Assembly: GCA_964549495.1 (NCBI GenBank)
Contig: CAZJWJ010000077.1
Coordinates: forward strand, 1-25,658
Reading direction: 5' to 3'
Source of the DNA: JACKBJ01 sp964549495
Lineage (GTDB): Bacteria; Chloroflexota; Anaerolineae; Epilineales; Epilineaceae
Length of the DNA: 25,658 nt
Of the stretch, positions 14,753-21,463 are shown piece after piece. Made by a program: the position numbers and the translations under genes. The notes under the pieces were generated by a model that ran no database searches, was not told where the DNA came from, and worked only from the letters and a program-made list of their open reading frames with translations. Within the stretch, counting starts at the first letter, position 1, and every line of letters starts with the position of its first letter.

Positions 14753-17356
14753 GTGACGAAATCGGAGCCCGAGACGGCAGCTGGGGCGCCCGGGGACGGG
14801 GACCTGGCCGCGGCCGTCCACCGGATCCGGGCCGGCATCGCCGGGCTGCGCGAGGATTGGGCCGAGCGCTACGGCGAGGTGGTCTGCGAGGTCGATGTGC
14901 AGGCCGCAGGGCCGGTCGATTCGGACGGCATTCGGCTCACCGGACGGGTGCTGGTGCCCTCGCAGCGCCGGGCCCTCGGCGAGTTGGCCGAGGGCTTGGC
15001 CGGCGGCCAGCCGGTCGAGAACCGGATCGAGACGCTGGGCGAGCTGGACACCTGTCTGGCCTGGGCGGGCCCGGCCGGCCAGTGCGTGGACGTGCATGCC
15101 CGGCCCGAGGGGGATCTGGCCAGTCAGGTCCTGCCCGATGACCCGCCGCTGCGCGTCCTCCTGCGCCGCGGGGCCTGGTCCGCCGTCGAGCTGGCCGACG
15201 GCACGCTCGGCTGGGCGCGCCAGTCGGCGCTGGTCGACCTGGACCCGGCCTCGCAGCCGGAATCGGCCCAAGCCTGGCGCGCCGACTGGCGCGGCGGCTG
15301 GCGCGAGCCGGAGGCCGGCGCCTGGCGGGTCGCTCTGGCGCCTTGGCTCGGAAGCCCCTACCGCTGGGGCGGCAGCTCGCCGGAGGGCATCGACTGCAGC
15401 GCGCTGACGCAGCGGGTCTATCGGCAGGTGGCCGGCATCGGCCTGCCCAAGCATTCGCGCGATCAGGTGCGAGCCGGCCGGCGGGTGACGCGCCAGGACC
15501 TGCGGCCGGGCGACCTGGTCTACCTGACGCATCGCCGGCGGCGGGTTCCGCATGTGGGCATCGTGCTCGACGGAGACCATCTGCCCATCGCCAACGCCAG
15601 CTTCGATGCCGACGCGGTGCAGATCGAGCCCTTGGACGCGATGCTCGAGCGCTACCTCTTCCGCGGCGCGCGGCGCTTCGATCGCTATCCCGGAGACGGC
15701 CGGCCCGATGCGCCGCCCCGGCGCCGGCAGCGCCCGGCTCGCGTGCCGGTGGTCGGCGGCAGGCGGACCGACCCGAGCCGCATCCCCGCGTCGCGGCGCG
15801 CGGCCTGGGACGCGCTCTTGGCCTGGCGCGACCGCTCGGTCCACGTCCTCGGCCTGGCCGGCACCGAGGGGGCCGCCATCCTGCGCTTTCTGGCCTCACT
15901 CGGCTTCTCGGAGCTGACGGCGCACGATCTGCAGCCGCCCGATCGGATCGAGGCGGCCTTCCTGGAGTCGCACGTCGGCCTGCCGCGGGCCGCGCGCAAG
16001 GCCTTGTGGCAGGAGATCGAGGCTCTGCCGATGGAGCGCCGGCTGGGCGACGACTATCTGGCCGGCGTGGAGGAGGCCGACCTGATCTTCGCGCCGCAAG
16101 CCTGGTACCTCTACCCGGCCAACCTGCCGCTGCTGGCCGAGCTCGAGGCGGCCGGCAAGCCCTTCAAGGGCCTGATGGACCTCTACTTCGACTTGGCGCC
16201 GGCCGGCATCCTGGCCGTCACCGGCTCCAACGGCAAGTCGACCACCAGCCGGCTGATCGAGACCATCTTGCGCCAGGGTGATCGGGGCATCTACTACGCC
16301 GGCAACGAGCGCCGCAGCGTGCAGGTGCTGGACCGGATGGCCGGCATGCAGCCGGAGGACTGGCTGGTGCTGGAGGTCAGCAACCGCCACCTGAAGGCCA
16401 TCCGGCCGCGGCCCCGGATCGCGGTGGTCACCAACGTGCTGCCCAACCACCTCGAGGAGCACGGGGGCCGCTTCGAGGACTACGTCGCGGTCAAGGAGCG
16501 GCTGGTCGCCCAGCAGGCGGGCGATGACCTGGCGGTGCTCAACCTCGACAACCCCGCCACCGCCGAGATGGCCGGGCGGGCGCCGGGCCGGGTCTATCCC
16601 TTTCGGCTGGCGGGCGAGTTGGCGCGCGGCGCCTGGATCGACGAGGCGGGGCATCTGAGGCTGCGGCGCGATCCCGGCGGGCCGGCCCTGGACGCCGGAC
16701 CCATCGACGCGGCGCGGATCATCGGCCGGCACAATCGGGAGAACATCCTGGCGGCGGCCATGGCCAGTCACCTGGCGGGCGCGACGATCGAGGAGATCGC
16801 GCGCGGCATCCGCGTCTTCCGAGGGCTCAGACATCGCATCCAGCACGTCTGGACCGCCGAGGGCGTGCGCTACTACGACGACCTCAACTCGACCACGCCG
16901 CAGGCGACGATCGCGGCCTTGGAGGCACTGCCGGCCGGCACGATCTGGATCGCCGGCGGGGAGGACAAGGGTCTGGACTTCGAGCCTCTGGCGCGCCTGG
17001 CCGGCCGGCGCTGCCGGCGCACCATCCTCTTGCCGGGCTCGGGCAGCGATCGGCTGGCCGAAGCCTTGGGTCGAGCGGCGCCCGATTTGGAGCTCCATCG
17101 GCTGGCGGACTTTCGGCAGGCGGTCGAGCTCGGTGTATCCTTGGCACGCCCCGGTGAGGCGGTGCTCTTGTCGCCGGCTTGCCCTTACTTCTTCCGCATG
17201 CACTATCGCCAGGAAGGCGGGCGCGAGCGGGGTTTCAAGGCCCTGCTGCGCGAGATCACGCTGGATCCCGAGGCGCGCAGAGCGGGATCGGCCTCGGCGG
17301 ACCCGGGATCTCGGCCCGCCAGCGGGCCACACGATGAAGAGAGCGAAGATCGATGA
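14753..17356 (+). CDS. Fusion of SH3b-NlpC/P60 endopeptidase with a MurD-like ligase
   Basis: This is an 867-residue cytosolic protein with no signal peptide or membrane segment. Domains in order are: a BON-like region (about 18-100), an SH3b-like segment (about 131-163), an NlpC/P60 cysteine peptidase (about 195-310; YRWGGSSPEGIDCSALTQ with Cys215, PHVGIVLDG with His267, Asn281 as possible third residue), an Arg/Pro-rich linker (about 311-350) and a complete Mur ligase (about 360-835). The ligase has VTGSNGKSTT (Lys495), NVLPNHLEEH, VAVKERL with the probable carbamylated Lys581, GRHNRENILAAA, YYDDLNSTTPQATIAAL and SPACPYF. The first half resembles cytosolic murein-peptide endopeptidases of the YkfC type, the second MurD. 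The GTG at 14753 follows GAGG with five bases of spacing; in-frame starts at 14675 and 14738 lack such a site. The stop overlaps the next start (ATGA). The substrate is unknown. Confidence 0.88.
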   Translation: MTKSEPETAAGAPGDGDLAAAVHRIRAGIAGLREDWAERYGEVVCEVDVQAAGPVDSDGIRLTGRVLVPSQRRALGELAEGLAGGQPVENRIETLGELDTCLAWAGPAGQCVDVHARPEGDLASQVLPDDPPLRVLLRRGAWSAVELADGTLGWARQSALVDLDPASQPESAQAWRADWRGGWREPEAGAWRVALAPWLGSPYRWGGSSPEGIDCSALTQRVYRQVAGIGLPKHSRDQVRAGRRVTRQDLRPGDLVYLTHRRRRVPHVGIVLDGDHLPIANASFDADAVQIEPLDAMLERYLFRGARRFDRYPGDGRPDAPPRRRQRPARVPVVGGRRTDPSRIPASRRAAWDALLAWRDRSVHVLGLAGTEGAAILRFLASLGFSELTAHDLQPPDRIEAAFLESHVGLPRAARKALWQEIEALPMERRLGDDYLAGVEEADLIFAPQAWYLYPANLPLLAELEAAGKPFKGLMDLYFDLAPAGILAVTGSNGKSTTSRLIETILRQGDRGIYYAGNERRSVQVLDRMAGMQPEDWLVLEVSNRHLKAIRPRPRIAVVTNVLPNHLEEHGGRFEDYVAVKERLVAQQAGDDLAVLNLDNPATAEMAGRAPGRVYPFRLAGELARGAWIDEAGHLRLRRDPGGPALDAGPIDAARIIGRHNRENILAAAMASHLAGATIEEIARGIRVFRGLRHRIQHVWTAEGVRYYDDLNSTTPQATIAALEALPAGTIWIAGGEDKGLDFEPLARLAGRRCRRTILLPGSGSDRLAEALGRAAPDLELHRLADFRQAVELGVSLARPGEAVLLSPACPYFFRMHYRQEGGRERGFKALLREITLDPEARRAGSASADPGSRPASGPHDEESEDR

Positions 17357-17547
17357 GCGACGACGCGGTCAATCAGCGCCCCAAGGGGGCGAGCGAGGAG
17401 CCCTGCCCGGCTTGCGGCAGCGGCATGGAGCTGCCCGAGGACATGGTCCTGGGCGAGGTGCTGTGGTGCGAGAACTGCGGTGCCGAGCTCGAGGTGATCT
17501 CCACCGAGCCCCTCCGACTGGAGCTCTTCGAGGAAGAAGAGAAGTAG
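17353..17547 (+). CDS. LysW-like zinc-ribbon carrier protein lacking the EDWGE tail
   Basis: This is a 64-residue acidic protein. CPACG (Cys18, Cys21) and CENCG (Cys39, Cys42) form a zinc ribbon. The segments MELPEDMVLGEVLWCENCG and AELEVISTEPLRLEL match LysW/ArgW amino-group carriers closely. In characterised lysine and arginine pathways, LysX or ArgX couples the amino group of aminoadipate or glutamate to the terminal Glu of LysW in an EDWGE tail. Here the protein ends LRLELFEEEEK, so the last residue is Lys and the tail is absent. Either the carrier works differently, or it is processed, or it has another role. It overlaps the ligase stop by four bases and is followed after five bases by the PLP enzyme. 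No lysX, lysZ, lysY or lysJ homologue of standard type is in the window. Confidence 0.88.
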   Translation: MSDDAVNQRPKGASEEPCPACGSGMELPEDMVLGEVLWCENCGAELEVISTEPLRLELFEEEEK

Positions 17548-17552
17548 GCCGC

Positions 17553-18632
17553 GTGCGCCCGTCGCGCTACGACGTCTGGCGCTATGCCGAGCAGTACCAG
17601 CCGCGGGTCGAGCCTTCGCGGTGGCTCAGCCTTGGGGAGGGATGGACTCCCCTGGTAGAGCTGCCCGATCTGGCAGCGCGCCTCGGCTTGGAGCGGCTGC
17701 TCCTCAAGCGCGAAGACCTGAGCCCCACCGGCTCGCACAAGGCCCGCGGCCTGGCCTTCCAGGTCTCGGCCCTGCGCGCCGCGCGGCCCGACCTGCGCTG
17801 GCTGGTGATCTCCAGCTCCGGCAACGCTGCCATCGCGGCGGCGGCCTACGGCCGACTGGCCGGACTGCGGGTGGCGGCCTTCGTCTCGCCGCGCACGCCC
17901 GAGGGCAAGCTGGCCCGCCTGCTTCGCGCCGGCGCCACGGTGCTGACCAGCCCGACCGCGCTGAGCGATGCGGTGGCCCTGGCCAGCGCGCGCGACCTAC
18001 CTAATCTGCGGCCCTCGACCGACCCTTTGGCTGTCGAGGGCTTCCAGTCCATCGGCTGGGAGCTGGCCGAGACCGCGCCGGAGGTGGACGGGCTCTTCAC
18101 CTTCGCCTCCAGCGCGACCTCGCTGGTGGCCATCGGGCGCGCGCTGGAGCGGTCGGAGGCGGTGACCGGCCGGCGCTGGCGGGCCGCACTGCAGGTCGTC
18201 CAGGGCGCCGGGGCCTGCCCGGTGGCCGGCGAGTACGATGTCCGGCCCCGGCAGGAAGGCCGGAGCCGCGTGGGCGACCTGGGCGCGCGCAAGACGCGGC
18301 GGGTGGGGGAGGCCAAGCGCCTCGTCCAACGCTCGGGCGGGAGCGGCTGGGTGATCCACGACGAGGAGGCCGATGCGGCCACCGAGCTCTTGGCCGATTG
18401 TGGCATCGAGACCTCGCTCGAGGGCGCCGCGGCGCTGGCGGCCGCCGGGCGCGCGGCGCGCGAGACCGGCTTGCGCCGCGCCATCGTCCTCTTGACCGGC
18501 CAGCGACCCGCCCGGCAGGCCGACTTCGAGATCGAGGGGCGAGCCGGGATCCATCGGGTCTCGGGCGCCGAGGAGGCCGGGGCGGTGCTCGACGCCTTGG
18601 AGGAGCGGCCGGCCGGGGAGCTCGAGGTCTGA
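17553..18632 (+). CDS. Threonine-synthase-like PLP enzyme (fold type II)
   Basis: This 359-residue cytosolic enzyme belongs to the tryptophan-synthase-beta/threonine-synthase superfamily. LGEGWTPLVELPDLA (27-41) is typical of threonine synthases. SPTGSHKARGLAF holds the Schiff-base Lys63, and SSSGNAAIAAAAYG (87-100) is the substrate-contact loop. The Gly-rich phosphate loop expected near 185-195 (GNAGN or GxGG in relatives) reads ASSATSLVAIGRAL, which is atypical. The C-terminal third (VIHDEEADAA, SLEGAAALAAAGRAA, AIVLLTGQ) is normal for the family. The reaction is probably beta- or gamma-replacement or elimination on an activated amino acid, but the substrate cannot be named. GTG at 17553 starts five bases after the carrier stop, with GAGAAG as ribosome site. 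Its stop overlaps the next ATG (TGATG). The reading frame is also open further upstream, but that part overlaps the carrier gene. Confidence 0.85.
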   Translation: MRPSRYDVWRYAEQYQPRVEPSRWLSLGEGWTPLVELPDLAARLGLERLLLKREDLSPTGSHKARGLAFQVSALRAARPDLRWLVISSSGNAAIAAAAYGRLAGLRVAAFVSPRTPEGKLARLLRAGATVLTSPTALSDAVALASARDLPNLRPSTDPLAVEGFQSIGWELAETAPEVDGLFTFASSATSLVAIGRALERSEAVTGRRWRAALQVVQGAGACPVAGEYDVRPRQEGRSRVGDLGARKTRRVGEAKRLVQRSGGSGWVIHDEEADAATELLADCGIETSLEGAAALAAAGRAARETGLRRAIVLLTGQRPARQADFEIEGRAGIHRVSGAEEAGAVLDALEERPAGELEV

Positions 18633-20167
18633 TGGGCCGCCCCGTCGCCGTCGCCGGGCTCGAGGACCTCGCCGGCTGGGCCGAGTCCTGTCCGGATCTG
18701 AGCGGTCCGATCTTCGCCGGCCCGGAACCGGAGTACGGCATCGGTCTGGAGACCCGGCTGCCGGATTACGCGCTGGTCAGCCTCGACGAGAGCCCCGCCT
18801 GCCAGGTCCTCCGCGACCGCGGAGTTGCCGTTTGCAGCTTGCGGGGAGCCCGCGGAGCACAGGGCGAGGGGAAGCCGTCGGTCGCGGACGATCGCGGTCC
18901 GGACGATCACGGTCCACACGAGCGAGGTGAGGCCGACCGAGGTCCGGACGACCAAGCCGACCTCGCCGAAGGATCCCGTGTGCCATCGGAGGATGCCGAC
19001 GAGACCATGGGGCGCTCGACCCTGGCCCTGCTCGAGCAGCCGGAGATCACCGACTGGATCGACGCGCGCGCGGGCGGAGGACCGACCTCCATTTTGGTCT
19101 TCAAGTCCTCGCATCGATTGGAGCTGCACTGTCGCGAGCGGGGATGGCGGCTGCTGGCCGCGCCGGCAGGCGTCGCGCGGCGTTGGGAGAACAAGGTGGC
19201 CTTTCGGGGCATCGCCGAATCGCTGGGCCTGCCCTTGCCGGCCGGCCGAGTCTTCACGCCCGGGCCGGATGCTTACGAGGTCCTGCGATCGGACCTGGGC
19301 GATGACTTCGTGGTCCAGGCGCCGCACGGATTTTCCGGCGCGCGCACCTGGCGGGTCGAGGATGCCGAAGATCTCGCGCGCATCTGCCGGGGGCTGCGGG
19401 CGCGCCGGCTGCGGGCCAGCGCCTTCGTCGCGGGCCGGCCCCTCACCCTCAGCGCCTGCGTCACCGCGCGCGGCATCGCCGTCAGCGCCCCCTTCTGCCA
19501 GCTGACCGGACATCCCTCGCTCACGCGCTACCCCTTGGGATCCTGCGGCAACGACTGGAGCTTGGCCGGCAGCCTGGACATCGACCCCGGTCCCTTCGTC
19601 GAGATTGCCGAGCGGGTCGGCGAGGCACTGGCCGCGGACGGCTTTCGCGGTCTCTTCGGGCTGGACTTCGTGGAGGGACTGACCGGCCGACCGCTACTCA
19701 TCGAGGTCAACCCGCGCTTGGTCGCATCGGTGGCCCTGCACGCACAGTTGGAGATGGCCGCCGGCCGCGTGCCGCTCCTGGCTCGGCACGTGATGGCGCT
19801 GGTCGACCCGCAGGCCGACCGGCTGCCGCTGGACGCGCACCTGGCGCCACTGGTTGGCGGTCAGGTGATCCTGCATCGCCTCGAGGAGGGGGCTGCCCGG
19901 GCGAGCGCTGCGCCGGCGACGGGCGCCTATGCGATCGAAGCGGGCGAGGCGCCGAGATTCCTCCGGCCGGCCCTGCGGGTTGACGAACTCTCCGACGGCG
20001 AGGCCTTGTTCTTGGCGCCGGACCCAGAGCGCACGGTTGAGCCCGGCCAAGCCTGGGGTCGAATCCAATGGCGAAGCGGTGTCGAAGACCGTCAGGGCAC
20101 TTTGGTCGAGTCGATCTCGGCTGCCGTGCAGGGCTTTGATCGTATCGCGGGCTGGGAAGCATGCTAG
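18632..20167 (+). CDS. ATP-grasp ligase with a repeat insertion
   Basis: This is a 511-residue protein. Residues about 1-70 look like a pre-ATP-grasp nucleotide-type domain (YALVSLDESPACQVLRDRGV). Residues 80-125 are a polar insertion built on DDRGP repeats. The ATP-grasp core runs from about 185 to 395: ENKVAFRGIAESLGLPLPAG, FVVQAPHGFSGARTW (Gln where Lys is usual), and FGLDFVEG...LLIEVNPRLVAS, with Asp345, Glu358 and Asn360 as metal ligands. The pattern resembles uncharacterised carboligase-like ATP-grasp proteins (COG2232 style) rather than LysX/RimK. It probably activates a carboxylate as acyl phosphate and joins it to an amine. A C-terminal extension (about 400-511) has a beta-rich feel (GGQVILHRLEE, LFLAPDPERTVEPGQAWGRI). 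The start overlaps the PLP-enzyme stop by one base. It is the last tightly coupled gene of the cluster. Confidence 0.85.
   Translation: MGRPVAVAGLEDLAGWAESCPDLSGPIFAGPEPEYGIGLETRLPDYALVSLDESPACQVLRDRGVAVCSLRGARGAQGEGKPSVADDRGPDDHGPHERGEADRGPDDQADLAEGSRVPSEDADETMGRSTLALLEQPEITDWIDARAGGGPTSILVFKSSHRLELHCRERGWRLLAAPAGVARRWENKVAFRGIAESLGLPLPAGRVFTPGPDAYEVLRSDLGDDFVVQAPHGFSGARTWRVEDAEDLARICRGLRARRLRASAFVAGRPLTLSACVTARGIAVSAPFCQLTGHPSLTRYPLGSCGNDWSLAGSLDIDPGPFVEIAERVGEALAADGFRGLFGLDFVEGLTGRPLLIEVNPRLVASVALHAQLEMAAGRVPLLARHVMALVDPQADRLPLDAHLAPLVGGQVILHRLEEGAARASAAPATGAYAIEAGEAPRFLRPALRVDELSDGEALFLAPDPERTVEPGQAWGRIQWRSGVEDRQGTLVESISAAVQGFDRIAGWEAC
18887..18961 (+). repeat. 15-bp in-frame tandem repeat (five units, DDRGP-type)
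   Basis: Five consecutive 15-bp units related to GACGATCGCGGTCCG encode DDRGP, DDHGP, HERGE, ADRGP and DDQAD. They lie inside the ATP-grasp gene, between its N-terminal domain and the core, at residues 86-110. Units 1 and 2 differ at only a few bases, while later ones have diverged. Confidence 0.8.
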
Positions 20168-20231
20168 GATTTCGTGTAGTCATTCCAGCTATATCACTGT
20201 GGCTTCATCACATTCCCACAAGACCAAGCGC

Positions 20232-20242
20232 ACGGTTTCAGG
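20232..20242. repeat. Direct repeat ACGGTTTCAGG, left copy
   Basis: This 11-bp sequence recurs exactly at 21081-21091. The two copies flank the aldolase gene, and both are followed within a few bases by AGCGC. The surrounding 20168-20279 gap is AT-richer than the genes. It also holds a TTGACA at 20252-20257 without a matching -10. Confidence 0.45.
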
Positions 20243-20279
20243 TACCAGCGCTTGACATAACGCCGGTCGTGCCTGGTCG

Positions 20280-21056
20280 GTGCTCACTGCAGGCAGGGCA
20301 GTGAACAACGATCGGCTTCCGCCCGACGCGGACCTCTCGAGACTTCGCCGGCAACTCGTAGACGTCGGCGCGCGGCTCTACGCCAGTGGGCTGGTGATCG
20401 CCAGCGATGGCAACCTCTCGCTTCGAGTGGGGGAGGACCACTTCCTGGTGACGCCCAGCGGCTTGGCCAAGGGCGATCTTCGAACCGAGCAGCTGCTGTT
20501 GGTCGACGGTCAGGGTCGCATGCTCGATCCGGAAGGGACCCACCGCCTCGGCCTGCGGGCCACCAGCGAGCTGGCGATGCATCTGGAGGCCTACCGCCAG
20601 CGCCCGGACGTAGGGGCCGTCATCCACGCCCACCCGCCCAAGCTCATCGCCATGAGCTTCATCCCCGGCGGGCTGGATGCCGGAATCCTCCCCGAAGCGC
20701 TGCTCCACCTGGGCTTGCCGCCCGTCCTGCCCTATGCCCTGCCCGCGTCGGACGAAGGCGCCCGGACGATCCGAGAGGCGATCGGCCAGCACGATGCCCT
20801 GGTGCTCTCGCGTCACGGCAGCTTGACGGTGGGCTCGGACCTCTGGCAGGCTTTTCGGCGCACCGAGGTCTTGGAACAGTGGGCACAGATCTGTTGGTCG
20901 CTGCAGGCGGCGGGCCAGACAGACCTGTCGACCTTGCGCCTGAGCGCCGCGCGCGCCGGCCAGCTGCTCGCCGCCCGGCGTGCCCTCGGATGGGCACGTG
21001 CCGGCGAGGAGGCTGAGTTCCGGCGCTTCTTCGGGCCGAGTTCGGAACATCCCTGA
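20280..21056 (+). CDS. Class II aldolase/adducin family protein (fuculose-phosphate aldolase-like)
   Basis: This 258-residue zinc enzyme belongs to the class II aldolase family, which includes L-fuculose-1-phosphate and L-ribulose-5-phosphate enzymes. Motifs with numbering from 20280 are: GLVIASDGNLSLR (37-49), TPSGLAKGDL for the phosphate site, TSELAMHLEAYRQ with catalytic Glu97, VIHAHPP with His116 and His118, and SRHGSLTVG with His179. The metal site is therefore complete. A second GTG at 20301 has a slightly better upstream AGG and may be the true start, removing seven residues. The gene lies 112 bp after the ATP-grasp gene, so it may be a separate unit. The substrate cannot be assigned. 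It is cytosolic, with no export signal. Confidence 0.9.
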   Translation: MLTAGRAVNNDRLPPDADLSRLRRQLVDVGARLYASGLVIASDGNLSLRVGEDHFLVTPSGLAKGDLRTEQLLLVDGQGRMLDPEGTHRLGLRATSELAMHLEAYRQRPDVGAVIHAHPPKLIAMSFIPGGLDAGILPEALLHLGLPPVLPYALPASDEGARTIREAIGQHDALVLSRHGSLTVGSDLWQAFRRTEVLEQWAQICWSLQAAGQTDLSTLRLSAARAGQLLAARRALGWARAGEEAEFRRFFGPSSEHP

Positions 21057-21065
21057 TAGCGACTC

Positions 21066-21102
21066 GGCCGCGCTAGCAGAACGGTTTCAGGCAAGCGCGG
21101 CC
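21066..21102. terminator. Inverted repeat between convergent aldolase and S4 genes
   Basis: GGCCGCGCT (21066-21074) and AGCGCGGCC (21094-21102) form a 9-bp perfect stem with a 19-base loop, 10 bp after the aldolase stop. It may act as a terminator in either direction. The loop contains the right copy of ACGGTTTCAGG. Confidence 0.4.
21081..21091. repeat. Direct repeat ACGGTTTCAGG, right copy
   Basis: This is an exact match to 20232-20242, located in the loop of the inverted repeat 3' of the aldolase gene. Confidence 0.45.
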
Positions 21103-21141
21103 AGCACGTGGATGGCTCGCTCGGAAGCTCGACGCCCGGCT

Positions 21142-21369
21142 TCAGTCCTCCAAGTCGACCCAGTCGTCGACCGCGATGTCCTGGTCGTCCAATCGCACCC
21201 GATCACCGCGGCGCAGCTTGCGCCGCCTGCGAAGCTCCAATTCGCCATTGACCTGCACCAAGCCCTCGTCGATCAGATGCTTGGCCTCGCCACCCGAGTA
21301 GGCCAGCCCGGCCAGCTTGAGCAGCTTGAAGAGTTCGATATAGGCCTGCGGTGTGCTGGGATCCGGCAC
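21142..21369 (-). CDS. S4-domain RNA-binding protein (YbcJ-like)
   Basis: This is a 75-residue protein consisting almost wholly of an S4 RNA-binding domain. ELFKLLKLAGLAYSGGEAK, HLIDEGLVQVNG and RRRKLRRGDRVRL match the small YbcJ-type S4 family, thought to bind structured RNA. The GTG at 21369 is chosen because GAGGAA lies about nine bases upstream and the S4 fold begins about ten residues later. A longer version starting at 21435 has no ribosome site and adds low-complexity sequence. The gene follows arcA on the same strand after about 94 bp. It converges with the aldolase gene. Confidence 0.88.
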   Translation of the reverse strand: MPDPSTPQAYIELFKLLKLAGLAYSGGEAKHLIDEGLVQVNGELELRRRRKLRRGDRVRLDDQDIAVDDWVDLED

Positions 21370-21463
21370 GATCTTGTTCCTCGCAGTCAGGGTGCTTCGC
21401 GCGGCCGACCCGTCCGGCCGACCGGTCGGGCTCACCGGGAGCGGGTAGTTGCTTGTCGAGCCC

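Noticed and set aside
14447..15844. Minus-strand frame opposite the NlpC/P60 region
   Set aside because: It is antisense to conserved catalytic motifs and resembles no family.
17520..17560. Programmed -1 frameshift joining the LysW-like protein to the PLP enzyme
   Set aside because: The PLP frame is open across the carrier gene and the junction is purine-rich, but there is no canonical slippery heptamer or clear downstream structure. A GTG with a ribosome site explains separate translation.
14753..20167. Split cyanophycin synthetase (ATP-grasp plus Mur ligase)
   Set aside because: CphA has both domain types, but here the Mur domain is MurD-like and fused to NlpC/P60. The ATP-grasp protein does not show CphA-like order or motifs.
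14753..20167. Standard LysW lysine or arginine biosynthesis cluster
   Set aside because: No LysX/ArgX-type RimK-like ligase, kinase, reductase, aminotransferase or deacylase is present, and the carrier lacks EDWGE.
20252..20257. TTGACA as the aldolase promoter
   Set aside because: No acceptable -10 box lies 16-18 bp downstream.
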